Source: JAHBVH01 sp034432375 (GTDB lineage Bacteria; Chloroflexota; Anaerolineae; Caldilineales; Caldilineaceae). From it: a DNA stretch of 64,000 nt. This document shows positions 8,243 through 17,626 of the stretch, in pieces. A program made the position numbers and the translations under genes. How positions within the stretch are numbered: the first letter of the stretch is position 1; every line of letters starts with the position of its first letter. The notes under the pieces were generated by a model. The model made no database searches and was not told the origin of the DNA. It worked only from the letters and a program-made list of their open reading frames with translations. The stretch covers positions 1 through 64,000 of the forward strand of contig DAOUCA010000043.1 in assembly GCA_034432375.1 (NCBI GenBank). Reading direction: 5' to 3'.

Positions 8243-10123
8243 TCAAAAAACCCTGTCGGCGGTAAGCACAAAGAGCGCTTCACGAAACTGGCCCAAGGGA
8301 TGGCCGGCATATTCGACTTCGATAGGAATGACGAAGCGCGTTTCTTTGGGTCCAGCGGCTCTTTCGGCCAAAGCGTCAACGGCCGTGGGAATGGTGAGGG
8401 TGAACGCAAGAAAGCCCTCTGCCTTGGGTGGGATTGTCGTCTGTTGTGCTGGGATCTCCTGTGCCCACGCCGTTGGTAGGATCGGTCGACAGCGTGCCAT
8501 CTGTGCAACTGCTGAGTGGTTGGTAATGACAACCTGCAACTGCACCGTCTGCCCAGCAACGACAGCCTGCTCATAGGGCCAACAGCGTACCCAATGCTCA
8601 TCCAGCCCATAGTTGGGATCGTCCCAAGGCAGTAACTTTCTAAAGCACTGCACACGCTCGGCCAGATTCGCGCGCATGAAGCCGATTTCTTCCGGCGTAA
8701 AGGTGAACGCCGGCTGGACATGGCAGTTAAAGATGTGGGTCGGTTGACATTCTTCGATCAGCGCCAGGCAGCGGTCAAAGCCTACATCCATGCCGAGCAA
8801 GTTTCGGTTGCCTGCACAATAGTCATCGATGCCCGCCGGCGTGAAGGAATCACCGGAAAAAAAGAGGCGCAGCCCGTCTCCTTCGACGAGCAGACCGCCG
8901 TGGTAATAGGTCTGGCCGGGGCAATGGTAGGCGGTCAATTGGAACTCGTTCCACTGCCAGCGTTCGCCTTCGTCTGTTCGCCGATCAACACGCGTGACGG
9001 TAGGCGAAATGCAGGGGAGTCGCCAGCCTTTTGGTGCTTCAATCACATCGGCGACATGGGCGTCAGCATAGGTCGGGCAGGGGTAGGCGGCTTGAAAGTC
9101 GGCCATGGCATCGACATGATCATCGTGATAGTGGGTAACCCAGCAGGCGGTGACCGCGCTGATTGTGCCGTCGGCCTGCCATGCTTGTAGCGCTTTGATC
9201 ACTGCGGTGCTACCACAATCCATCACCAGCGCTTCGCCGTTCTGCGCAATGAGAATCCAACTGGTACTGACGTGGCGCAGAAAGTCCGGCACGGCGATCC
9301 CCTCACGGATCGGCATGTGGCCGGGGTGACCGGCGAATTCAGCAAACATCGCTGGAAAGTAATAGCGCAGGGCAGAGATGGCGACATAGGTGTCATAGCA
9401 GGTGGTGAGTCGTTGGCGCAGCAACGCAACGGCACTGATGGGATCGCGCAGGATCGTGCCGTGGGTTGGGATCAGCGCGGTCGGTTCCGTGGCGAGAATC
9501 TTTGTCAGACTGGTGAGCAGCCGCTGGTGGTCACCGAGAAAACCATGATAGTCGGTAACAGTTCCGTTGCCTTTCTGCAGGCTATAGAGATCCCAGAGTT
9601 GGCCGTCGCCATAAATCGTGTCGCCACAGAAGGCGATGCGCTCACCATCGACTTCGACCAGATAGGTGACGCTGCCATCGGTATGGCCAGGGGTTTCGAG
9701 CACGGTAATCAGGGCATCGCCAAAGCGAATTGTGTCGCCATCCTGATAGCTCTCCTGCACTTGGACCGAAGTCGCCAACATGAGATTGTGCGGGTGGATG
9801 TTGTAGAGATGCCAGCGCATCTTGGGATCGTGCCAGAAGGTCTCGACCTGTGTGAACCAGGGCGTTTCTGCCGCGGGGACGCCGACGATGGTTGTGGGGC
9901 CGGCCACCTTTGTCACAGCGGAGGCACTATCACGATGATGGTGCGTGAAGAGAAGGCGCTCGACCTGCGTAATGCCTAGGTTGGTAAGTGTTGCTGACAA
10001 CGGCTCGTCGCCACAGTCAATCAACAGGGCGCGCTCGGCGATTTGCAGAATGCCCACATTGCAGATGCCGTGGTAGACAAAGAGTTGCGGGGTCAGTTGA
10101 CAGATGGAATTGCTTGGCGGCAT
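8243..10123 (-). CDS. Tandem metallo-beta-lactamase-fold protein with C-terminal beta domain
   Basis: A 626-residue protein with two MBL-fold domains in one chain. Domain 1 (about 10-240) has THHHRDS (His61, His63, Asp65) with Ser66 where the canonical HxHxDH motif has its last His, plus PGHTDG (His147), GDT (Asp168) and PTHG (His221). Domain 2 (about 285-500) has the full THYHDDH motif (His331, His333, Asp335, His336), PGQTYYH, SGDS (Asp425) and a late CH (His468). Residues from about 525 look like an Ig-type beta domain. The start ATG 10123 is chosen because AAAGG lies six bases upstream; the frame continues to 10186 without a ribosome site. MBL folds hydrolyse esters, amides or thioesters with bound metals; the substrate is not evident. 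No signal peptide. It is divergent from the 2OG oxygenase gene at 10273. Confidence 0.82.
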   Translation of the reverse strand: MPPSNSICQLTPQLFVYHGICNVGILQIAERALLIDCGDEPLSATLTNLGITQVERLLFTHHHRDSASAVTKVAGPTTIVGVPAAETPWFTQVETFWHDPKMRWHLYNIHPHNLMLATSVQVQESYQDGDTIRFGDALITVLETPGHTDGSVTYLVEVDGERIAFCGDTIYGDGQLWDLYSLQKGNGTVTDYHGFLGDHQRLLTSLTKILATEPTALIPTHGTILRDPISAVALLRQRLTTCYDTYVAISALRYYFPAMFAEFAGHPGHMPIREGIAVPDFLRHVSTSWILIAQNGEALVMDCGSTAVIKALQAWQADGTISAVTACWVTHYHDDHVDAMADFQAAYPCPTYADAHVADVIEAPKGWRLPCISPTVTRVDRRTDEGERWQWNEFQLTAYHCPGQTYYHGGLLVEGDGLRLFFSGDSFTPAGIDDYCAGNRNLLGMDVGFDRCLALIEECQPTHIFNCHVQPAFTFTPEEIGFMRANLAERVQCFRKLLPWDDPNYGLDEHWVRCWPYEQAVVAGQTVQLQVVITNHSAVAQMARCRPILPTAWAQEIPAQQTTIPPKAEGFLAFTLTIPTAVDALAERAAGPKETRFVIPIEVEYAGHPLGQFREALFVLTADRVF

Positions 10124-10170
10124 TTGAACCTTTTTTCCGGTTTCGTCTTCTTTGGGTTCCTGTTTACAAT

Positions 10171-10244
10171 AGTAGGGCTTACGCAAGCCGCTGGTTGCCT
10201 AGCAGGCTTGCCGGCGTATCGAAACTGAGAGTTGCGTAAGTTCC
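10171..10244. repeat. TTACGCAA-ended palindromic element, copy 2
   Basis: The element starts AGTAGGGCTTACGCAAGCC and ends GTTGCGTAAGTTCC. It is related to the reverse complement of 2046-2109, sharing AGTAGGGCTTACGCAA and the GCTGG core, but differs inside. It occupies the divergent promoter region between the MBL-fold gene and the 2OG oxygenase, so it may affect their expression. Confidence 0.55.
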
Positions 10245-10272
10245 ATGTAGTATACAACCGAGGAGAAACCCT

Positions 10273-11106
10273 ATGCAAGCAACCCAAAGCTGGACCCCCG
10301 CCGAACCTGATCTGTCAACCATTCTCGACGCCTATCCCGATCCGTTGCGCGCCCTCGCCCAGGCAGATATGCCGGCAATTGTACTGCGCCAAGCCTACAA
10401 TCCCGATCACTGTCCCAAGCTTTTGCAGCGCTTTATGGATTGGGGCCTCATGCGCGACCCAAAGGTGGCGAGCGCCGACCAACGCAACCGCATCGACATC
10501 GGCACGAGCTTGGGCAATCGTGGCCAGGATCAGGAGCGTTTCCTCACCCATGCCGTCGCCACCCATGATCTCTTTCGGGTGCTCTTTAGCGGTTTTGATG
10601 ATCCTGTGAAAACGATGTACGGCGCACTGCAACAGCTGGCGGGCAACAAAACGGTAAAGACCGCGCAAGAAGCGGATGGCCGCCAATATGGCCCAGCCAT
10701 CTTTCGCATTCACTATGACAGCCACGCCTACAAACCGCACATCGACCACGTAACGCTGCGCGAAAAGCGCTTTGCCTACGCGGTCTCCCGCTTCACCCAT
10801 CAATTCGCCGGCATTCTCTGTCTGCAAAATGCGTCCCAATCAGGACACGCTGCGCAGACGATCATCCATCAATGTCTCTGGACCGAAGCGATCCAACCGC
10901 ATATCGAGGCCGAGACCTTCCCGGCGTATGCCGCAGCCAACAACTTGGGCAGCTACAAAATTGCGCTGGCCCCGGGCGATCTCTACTTTTTCAATACCCG
11001 CTGTATTCACGAGATCCCCGCCATTGAAGGAGAAAACCCGCGTGCCGTGCTCGCCGTCTTTATCGGCTATTCCGCGGATGACAACGAGATCTACGTCTGG
11101 TCCTAA
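10273..11106 (+). CDS. 2-oxoglutarate/Fe(II)-dependent dioxygenase family protein
   Basis: A 277-residue protein with the facial-triad pattern of 2OG-Fe(II) oxygenases. The HxD pair is His156-Ile-Asp158 in KPHIDHV, the distal His is His246 in RCIHEIP, and Arg257 eleven residues later is the expected 2OG carboxylate ligand. The strand GDLYFFN (235-241) precedes the distal His as usual. Such enzymes hydroxylate small molecules, amino acids or halogenate-type substrates; the target is unknown. GAGGAG lies before the ATG. It is a single gene, divergent from the MBL-fold gene and followed by a repeat-rich spacer. Cytoplasmic, with no signal peptide. Confidence 0.82.
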   Translation: MQATQSWTPAEPDLSTILDAYPDPLRALAQADMPAIVLRQAYNPDHCPKLLQRFMDWGLMRDPKVASADQRNRIDIGTSLGNRGQDQERFLTHAVATHDLFRVLFSGFDDPVKTMYGALQQLAGNKTVKTAQEADGRQYGPAIFRIHYDSHAYKPHIDHVTLREKRFAYAVSRFTHQFAGILCLQNASQSGHAAQTIIHQCLWTEAIQPHIEAETFPAYAAANNLGSYKIALAPGDLYFFNTRCIHEIPAIEGENPRAVLAVFIGYSADDNEIYVWS

Positions 11107-11130
11107 AGGTCAATTACGAGTAATCTATGC

Positions 11131-11271
11131 AATACCTTCGCCAATTTCAGAAATTAGAGCCGTCATTCCTGCGCAGGCAGGAATCCATCTTCATGTTACA
11201 CGAGTAGATTCCTGCCTGCGCAGGAATGACATCTGGAGATTTCCGCCAAAACAAGGTTTGGCGAAGGTATT
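11131..11271. repeat. MITE-like element A (14-bp terminal inverted repeats)
   Basis: The terminal repeats are AATACCTTCGCCAA at 11131-11144 and TTGGCGAAGGTATT at 11258-11271. A second perfect palindrome sits inside at 11162-11230: 24-bp arms, GTCATTCCTGCGCAGGCAGG... and its complement, around a 21-nt loop. No coding potential. Element B, with identical ends, starts six bases later. Confidence 0.75.
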
Positions 11272-11277
11272 ATATAC

Positions 11278-11450
11278 AATACCTTCGCCAAAGGATTTTC
11301 TCTGGTAGATACCCAAATGGGGTATGGAATTTATACTGTGAGCCATTTAAATTCGCTCTGGCAAATCCCATACAGCATTCTAATTGCTCATCTGGCGCAT
11401 TCAGACCGTTCCGCCCAGAGGGAGCAATTCGGCAAATTGGCGAAGGTATT
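11278..11450. repeat. MITE-like element B (same 14-bp terminal inverted repeats)
   Basis: AATACCTTCGCCAA at 11278-11291 and TTGGCGAAGGTATT at 11437-11450 are identical to the ends of element A, but the 145-bp interior is unrelated. The short open frames crossing this stretch are not real genes. Confidence 0.7.
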
Positions 11451-11460
11451 GGATAGTACA

Positions 11461-11567
11461 ACAACGTTAAATTACATTCCATAGACAGGATGCACACGAT
11501 TCACAAGATTTTTGTTCTGCTGTGTCAATCCTGTTAATTCTGTTAATCTTGTCTAATTTAACGTTGT
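11461..11567. repeat. Inverted-repeat element ACAACGTTAAATTA, upstream of the first CHAT gene
   Basis: ACAACGTTAAATTA (11461-11474) pairs perfectly with TAATTTAACGTTGT (11554-11567). The right arm ends 27 bases before the CHAT gene start. A degenerate relative of these ends is at about 349-420. With the two preceding elements it fills almost the whole 488-bp gap 11107-11594, leaving little room for an ordinary promoter outside the repeats. Confidence 0.65.
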
Positions 11568-11594
11568 CGTAGTAATAACCATAAGGAGCATCCT

Positions 11595-14500
11595 ATGCTG
11601 ATTCATCGCACTTTGTTTTTTTGTCTGTTATTATTAGTATTCTGGTCTATAAGTTGCCTTGGCTGGCATCCAACATATGCTGCTATATCGGTACCAGCAG
11701 AAGGTTATCTATATAATAGCGCAATGGCACTAACACCAACGCCGAGTCCAAGGCTCCAGCAACAGGCTGATCAATTGAAAGAAGAGGGGAATCAACTTGC
11801 TGGAGAAGGCGACTTTGCAGGAGCATTGGATAAATATCAGGCTGCCCTTCCACTTTACCGGCAAGCACGTGATCGAAGCAGCGAAGCCCAAGTGATACTC
11901 AATATTGGTTTGTCCAATGCATATCTACAAGAATATCAACTTGCCCTAGACTATTATGACCAGGCGTTAACCCTTTGGCGCGCGGTTGAAAGTCCAATCA
12001 AAGAAGCCGACACGTTGGTGAATATTGCCCTGGTCTATGCGGAAATGGGCGACTACCAACGGGTAACTGCTCCCTATGTAGCGGCGTTGGCGATCTTTCA
12101 GGAGACTGACGAAGTGCATAAAACGGCGTTTGTCCTCAACGGCTTGGGCGATACTTATTATGCCGTTGGTAACTACGAGCAGGCGCTCACCTATTTAGAA
12201 GAGGCGGAAACGCTTTGGCGAACGTTGCAAGACCGCGCGAATGCAGCGGAGACGAGTCGCCAGATCAAGCTCATTGAACAACTGACCGCACTGGAAAATG
12301 AACAAAAGTTTTACGCCCAACTGCTGGCAGAATCGTCCCTTTCGCTTGCTCGCTCTGCAGGGGGGCTGTCGGTCAATAATGACCATGCCGGTGCAGCAGA
12401 ACTGGTGGAAACCCCATCCCCAGACAATGATCCAGAGACGCAAGCGGCAGCACTCTTCGAGGAAGGGTGGCAACGCTTTGAAGACGGGCAATTGGAGGCG
12501 GCCCTTGCCAAATTTGAAACAGTACTCGCGTTATATCGCCCGACCTTGGAACAGTCCGATGAGGCATTTTGTCTGTTGGCAATTGGGTTTGTGAAAGCCG
12601 AATTGTCCGATTATGTGGGCGCATTGGCGGCTTATCAGGAGAGTTTGCCCATCTACCAGGCGCTCAATGATCAGTTGGGTGAAGTGACCACACGCAATAA
12701 CATTGGTCTTGTCTATGACAATCTAGGGCAGTATCAAGCAGCTTTGGACGCTTATGAACCGGCTCTCGCCCTCTATCAAACATTGGGGAACCGCGAGGGT
12801 GAAGGCATTGTGCTCAACAACATGGGATCGGTCTATCGTGCGTTGGGGCAATATGAACGGGCATTGGAGAACTTTATAGATGCCCTGGCGCTTGCCGAAG
12901 AAACCGCGGATCGCAAGGGCGAAGGCATCACCCACAACAACATTGGTGGCGTCTATCGGGGGCAGGGAAAGTACAAGGACGCACTGGGCGAATACGAGAA
13001 AGCACTGGATATTTTTCAGGTCATCGATGACCAGGCACAACAGGCAACCACCCTCAATAACATGGGTGCCATCTACGGCAATCAAGGACACTACACCGAT
13101 GCCCTCGATACCTATGCGCGGGCACTTGCCATCTTTCAAACCATTGAATATCCGGTTGGAGAAGCAACCACCCTTAACAACATTGGGGATGTGCTCCAGA
13201 ACATCGGCGACTATGAGTCGGCGTCCACTCAGTATGCCCAAGCGCTGGCCATCTTTCAAACAATTGGCTATCGCGCCGGTGAAGTCACGACGTTGAGTAA
13301 CCAGGGTACCCTCTATCGCGCCCGTGGCCAATATCAGCAGGCGCTGGATCGGTTCAATCAAGCGCTGGCAATTGCCGATGAACTTCAACATCAAGCTACG
13401 CTGATCTTGGTGCGTAACAACATTGGTGCAGTCTATGAAGACCAGAGTCGCTACGAAGCGGCTTTGGTGCAATATCAAGCCGTCTTGACAACGGCAAAAG
13501 CGATAGGTGAGCAGGCCAATCTTGGCGGTGCCCTCAACAATTTGGGGTCGGTCCGAGCAAGGTTGGGACAGTATCAGACCGCTGAAGAAAATCTTGTGGA
13601 GGCACTGGAAATCCGCCAGGAGATTGGGGATCAGCGGGGACAGGTTTCCACCCTAATCAATCTTGGTTCGCTTGATTCAGACCTCACGCCGACCGACTCC
13701 GCGAATTCTGGTCGGGCATTGAAACAGTATGAACAAGCCTTTGATCTGGCACAGCGTATCGGTGATTTACCCGATGCGGCGATTGCGCTCAACAACATCG
13801 GGATTGTTTACGGCGTCGCAGGAGAACCACAACTGGCGCTGACCGCCTTTCAAGAATTGCGCACCCTGTGGACCGACCTGAGCAACCGTGCCGGTGAGGC
13901 CGTCGCGCTCAATAACATGGGCGCAGCCTATACCGCTTCACAAGAGTATCAGGAAGCCCTTGCTGCGTTTGATCAAGCACTGGCGATCTTTGTGGCGCTT
14001 GCTGACCCGACAGGCCAAGCGGCAACGCTGGGCTATCTCGGTTACCTCTACGAAAGTCAAGGACAGTCACGAGAAGCAATTGATTATTACAAACAAGCAA
14101 TCGACCAGGTTGAGAGTGTGCAAGGTGATATTCGTGTTGACGTGTTGAAGATCACCTTTGCTGATCAACAGGTCAACCTCTATGAGCGGCTCATCAAGCT
14201 CTTGTGGACAGCACAACGCGGTGATGAAGCCTTTGCCTACGCAGAACGCGCCCGTGCGCGTGCATTTTTAGACCAGATTGGGAACCAGCAGGTCGATTCC
14301 CGCAAGGACGCTGACCCTGAGTTAATCGAACAAGAACAGCGTTTACGCCAAGAAATCATTGGGTTACAAAACAGTGTCACTGAGGGTCGCCTGGGCAACC
14401 CTGATGAGTCGCACGAAGACATTCAGGCAAAGCTGGAACAAGCACGCCGCGACTATGCCGAACTGCTGACTCAACTCAAACTACACAGTCCCGACTATGC

Positions 14501-15551
14501 TGCCTTGGTCAGCGTGGATACACTCAGCCTGCGCCAGGTCCAACGCCAGGTGCTTGATGAAGAAACAACCATGATTGAATATTTCGTTACCGATGAATAC
14601 ACCCTCGCCTGGATCATCGACCACAATCGGCGCAATCTGGTTCAGCTTAATGTTACACGCGACGATCTGGCCAACAGTGTAGAATTTATCGTTAATGCGC
14701 TCAAGGCGCAAGATGTCACTGAAGCTGACACGGCTCTGCTGTACAACAGCCTGATTGCCCCCCTCATACCCTACATCCAGCATCCCAATCTTGTCATCGT
14801 GCCCCATGATGTGCTGCATTATCTGCCCTTTGCCGCGCTGTGGGATGGGGAACATGAAGCGTACTTGCTTGAACAGTACACGCTTACCTACGCCCCCAGT
14901 GCCAGCGCGCTTCGCTTCCTCGAAACGAAACCCACTGCCAATATCAATCAACTCCTTGCCTTTGCCAACAGCGCCGATGGCTTAACGCACGTTGTCGATG
15001 AGGTTGAAGCAATTGCAGCTATCTACGACGTGAACCCATATATTGATGCCCAGGCCACAGAAACACTTGTCTACACCCAAGCCGGCGAGGCGAATTTGCT
15101 GCACTTTGCGACACATGGCGTCTACGACAAATTTAATCCCTTGTTCACGCGAATTGAACTCACTGCCGATGGAGAAAATGACGGCAATCTGGAGGTGCAC
15201 GAGGTCTTTGGTTTGGATCTGCAAAACGCCAATCTCGTCGTGTTGTCTGCTTGTGAAACTGCAATCGGCGAACGGAGCCGCGGAGACGATATTACCGGAC
15301 TCACTCGCGCGTTTCTCTATGCGCGCACGCCTGCGATTGTAACGACACTTTGGCAAATCGATGATGAAGCCACAACGGAACTCATGGTGAAACTTTATGA
15401 ACAATTGCATAACGGCGAACCTCTTGCGGCGGCGCTGCAAGCTGCGCAATTGGCAATCCTGGCCGAAGAAGAATGGCATTCTCCTTATTACTGGGCGGCG
15501 TTTACGTTGCATGGGAAGGGCAACAGCTATTTTCAATCAAACACTGATTAG
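11595..15551 (+). CDS. Exported TPR-CHAT protein 1 (caspase-like peptidase domain)
   Basis: A 1318-residue protein. Residues 1-30 are a signal peptide (LFFCLLLLVFW, then YAA). From about 55 to 870 there are many tetratricopeptide units with the recurring NNIGxVY / ALxxYxxALAI pattern of about 40 residues. A helical linker follows, then a C-terminal CHAT domain (about 1010-1315). The catalytic dyad is intact: His1174 in HFATHG and Cys1220 in LSACET, followed by the usual GLTRAFLYA and TLWQIDDEAT blocks. CHAT belongs to the caspase/separase-like clan; TPRs would sense or hold a partner. AAGGAG precedes the ATG. First of three plus-strand genes for exported proteins. The export signal is notable because many CHAT proteins are cytosolic. 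Confidence 0.9.
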   Translation: MLIHRTLFFCLLLLVFWSISCLGWHPTYAAISVPAEGYLYNSAMALTPTPSPRLQQQADQLKEEGNQLAGEGDFAGALDKYQAALPLYRQARDRSSEAQVILNIGLSNAYLQEYQLALDYYDQALTLWRAVESPIKEADTLVNIALVYAEMGDYQRVTAPYVAALAIFQETDEVHKTAFVLNGLGDTYYAVGNYEQALTYLEEAETLWRTLQDRANAAETSRQIKLIEQLTALENEQKFYAQLLAESSLSLARSAGGLSVNNDHAGAAELVETPSPDNDPETQAAALFEEGWQRFEDGQLEAALAKFETVLALYRPTLEQSDEAFCLLAIGFVKAELSDYVGALAAYQESLPIYQALNDQLGEVTTRNNIGLVYDNLGQYQAALDAYEPALALYQTLGNREGEGIVLNNMGSVYRALGQYERALENFIDALALAEETADRKGEGITHNNIGGVYRGQGKYKDALGEYEKALDIFQVIDDQAQQATTLNNMGAIYGNQGHYTDALDTYARALAIFQTIEYPVGEATTLNNIGDVLQNIGDYESASTQYAQALAIFQTIGYRAGEVTTLSNQGTLYRARGQYQQALDRFNQALAIADELQHQATLILVRNNIGAVYEDQSRYEAALVQYQAVLTTAKAIGEQANLGGALNNLGSVRARLGQYQTAEENLVEALEIRQEIGDQRGQVSTLINLGSLDSDLTPTDSANSGRALKQYEQAFDLAQRIGDLPDAAIALNNIGIVYGVAGEPQLALTAFQELRTLWTDLSNRAGEAVALNNMGAAYTASQEYQEALAAFDQALAIFVALADPTGQAATLGYLGYLYESQGQSREAIDYYKQAIDQVESVQGDIRVDVLKITFADQQVNLYERLIKLLWTAQRGDEAFAYAERARARAFLDQIGNQQVDSRKDADPELIEQEQRLRQEIIGLQNSVTEGRLGNPDESHEDIQAKLEQARRDYAELLTQLKLHSPDYAALVSVDTLSLRQVQRQVLDEETTMIEYFVTDEYTLAWIIDHNRRNLVQLNVTRDDLANSVEFIVNALKAQDVTEADTALLYNSLIAPLIPYIQHPNLVIVPHDVLHYLPFAALWDGEHEAYLLEQYTLTYAPSASALRFLETKPTANINQLLAFANSADGLTHVVDEVEAIAAIYDVNPYIDAQATETLVYTQAGEANLLHFATHGVYDKFNPLFTRIELTADGENDGNLEVHEVFGLDLQNANLVVLSACETAIGERSRGDDITGLTRAFLYARTPAIVTTLWQIDDEATTELMVKLYEQLHNGEPLAAALQAAQLAILAEEEWHSPYYWAAFTLHGKGNSYFQSNTD

Positions 15552-15678
15552 ACTGCAACACCGCAAATGGAATTGTCTATTCCTATCAGAATCTTACGAT
15601 CTTTCCTGAGCGTTTTCAGTTTGCCAGCCGCACTTACCGTTACAGAATTACATCGGCAGTTCAAAGGAGAAACACTCG

Positions 15679-17550
15679 ATGAAACGTACGTTGCCAATCG
15701 CTCTGCTCTTCATGTGCATGCTCATTTGGGATTTCCCGAATCATTTTGTGTATGCAGACAGCTTTGAAACCGTCTATGATATCCCTCCCAATGTACAGAA
15801 ATGCGACCCCGGTGTCTTGAAAGAGAGTGAGAAACAAAAGGTGTTGACGTATGTGAATTATATCCGTGAGCTTCATCACTTGCAGCCGGTTGTCTATGAC
15901 TATGAACATGATGATGAGACAGCCCAAGCCGCATTACTGATTGTGGCGAACAATCGGATGACACATACGCCTTCCTCCGGCTCCCTTTGCTTTAGCCAAA
16001 CAGGATATGACGGTTCGTCAACCAGCAACTTAATGAGAGGCCCACTCACAGAAATAAGTGAAACGCCATTGCTTGATCGGTCTACTGCAGATGTACGCGG
16101 TTGGCTAATTGACGATGAAGTTCCCTCGCTTGGGCATCGACAGTGGTTACTTGACCCTTTCTTAACCCAAATTTCCTATGGTCGCGTGGCTAACACGACA
16201 ACTGACTCACCATCAGGTCAAGTTACTCGTGGCGCAGCTTTAAAGGTTGTTTATGAAGGCAAAGCACCGTTGCCAATCGATTCGCCCACATTTGTTGCCT
16301 ATCCCTATGGCAATTACCCACTCGACCTCTTCAAACTAGATTGGTACTGGTCATTTTCCGTAATTGCAGACGGGAATGACGTTTTCAATAATAAAAATGT
16401 TGACTACCGCAATGCTGAGATTACGGTGACGAGTGGTGACGATGAACATCGAGTGACCAACATTAGTTATGACAACCGTGGTGTTGGCATCTCCAACCTA
16501 TTGCAGTGGCGAGTTGAAAATGTAGCCATGGAAACGCGCTATCATGTGCGGATTGACAATGTTGCCGTGTTGGGTGAGTCGAAAAGCTATGAATATGACA
16601 TTCAGATCACAACACCCTATTACAGCGATCTGGATGTGCCGGTTTACACACTATCTGCCAACAAAGAGACGATGATTGAGGTGAAAGCAGGCAGCGAATT
16701 TGCGCTGTTTTTTGAGCCACCGCTCGCTGATCTTGGTAGTTACCGTTTGATTGGCCAGGGCAATCTGGAGACGGCACAACATTCGGCCTATGTCAGGATC
16801 TACCGCGTGACCGGGAAGTTAGGTACCGAGATATTATTTAATGGTACAAGTGGCGGTATCCGTGTTGCCGAGACAATTGATGGCATTACCGATCCGATCA
16901 TTACATTACAACAAGAACTGACTGAACCACTTTATGTGATTACGCGCGATAAAGAGCAAATTGGTGTTGAAGTCGGTACCAAATTTGCTGTTCACGTTCC
17001 CGAATCTGAAGGGAGTGACGCACTCTCCGGTGTGCGTTGGAATTATACAAGGGGAATGCAAGTAGAAGGGACGTTCTATGATGCGAACACATTGATGGTT
17101 GCTGTTAAACAAGGCGCAATCGGCGATGAGGCCGAGTTTCGGCTGAGTGATGGTAGAACATTCACTGTTAAAATTGTGACTGCACAAAATGTGCGGCCCA
17201 CGCCGACCTCCAAACCTTTGCCCACGGCAACCCCAACCGTGCCGCCGACACCCACACCCATTGCCACTGCCACACCGACTGCTGCACCAGTGACTGCAAC
17301 CCCAACATTGACACCCACCCCGCAACGGATTCATAAATTGGAGGTGTTGGTGAATACATTGAATGTGCGTAGTGGCCCCGGTACGACATACGCAACGATT
17401 GGGCAGATAAGCAATGGTACTATTGTCGAAGTGCCAGATGAGAATAGCGATGGCACTTGGTTGCAGATCTGCTGTCTTGCGGGGCAGAGAGGCTGGGTTA
17501 TCAATCGAACGGATTATGTGCGGTTGTTTGATGAGGACATTGCTGAATGA
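15679..17550 (+). CDS. Exported CAP/SCP-like protein with Thr/Pro linker and SH3b domain
   Basis: A 623-residue protein. Signal peptide 1-26 (LPIALLFMCMLIW, then VYA). Residues about 50-190 resemble a CAP (SCP/PR1) domain: LTYVNYIRELHHLQPV helix, AQAALLIVANN helix, and the late GHRQWLLDP block carrying a conserved His. Beta-rich domains follow to about 500. A Thr/Pro-rich linker (506-549) leads to a C-terminal bacterial SH3b domain with LNVRSGPGT and GWVINR. The last domain is nearly the same as that ending the next CHAT protein. CAP proteins act outside the cell in varied roles; SH3b domains often bind cell-wall peptides. AAAGGAG lies before the ATG. It sits 127 bp after one CHAT gene and 76 bp before another, so a shared transcript is likely. 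Confidence 0.8.
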   Translation: MKRTLPIALLFMCMLIWDFPNHFVYADSFETVYDIPPNVQKCDPGVLKESEKQKVLTYVNYIRELHHLQPVVYDYEHDDETAQAALLIVANNRMTHTPSSGSLCFSQTGYDGSSTSNLMRGPLTEISETPLLDRSTADVRGWLIDDEVPSLGHRQWLLDPFLTQISYGRVANTTTDSPSGQVTRGAALKVVYEGKAPLPIDSPTFVAYPYGNYPLDLFKLDWYWSFSVIADGNDVFNNKNVDYRNAEITVTSGDDEHRVTNISYDNRGVGISNLLQWRVENVAMETRYHVRIDNVAVLGESKSYEYDIQITTPYYSDLDVPVYTLSANKETMIEVKAGSEFALFFEPPLADLGSYRLIGQGNLETAQHSAYVRIYRVTGKLGTEILFNGTSGGIRVAETIDGITDPIITLQQELTEPLYVITRDKEQIGVEVGTKFAVHVPESEGSDALSGVRWNYTRGMQVEGTFYDANTLMVAVKQGAIGDEAEFRLSDGRTFTVKIVTAQNVRPTPTSKPLPTATPTVPPTPTPIATATPTAAPVTATPTLTPTPQRIHKLEVLVNTLNVRSGPGTTYATIGQISNGTIVEVPDENSDGTWLQICCLAGQRGWVINRTDYVRLFDEDIAE

Positions 17551-17626
17551 GGAATCGAACCTCTGATGACCGTTGTCAGCGTAAGTAACTCTATAATATT
17601 AGTGATTTGTATGCCAGGGGCTACCT

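Noticed and set aside
11226..11497. Short frames on both strands between the oxygenase and the first CHAT gene
   Set aside because: They lie wholly in MITE-like repeats and have no ribosome sites.
12723..13478. 251-codon minus-strand frame within the first CHAT gene
   Set aside because: Antisense shadow of the repetitive TPR-coding region.
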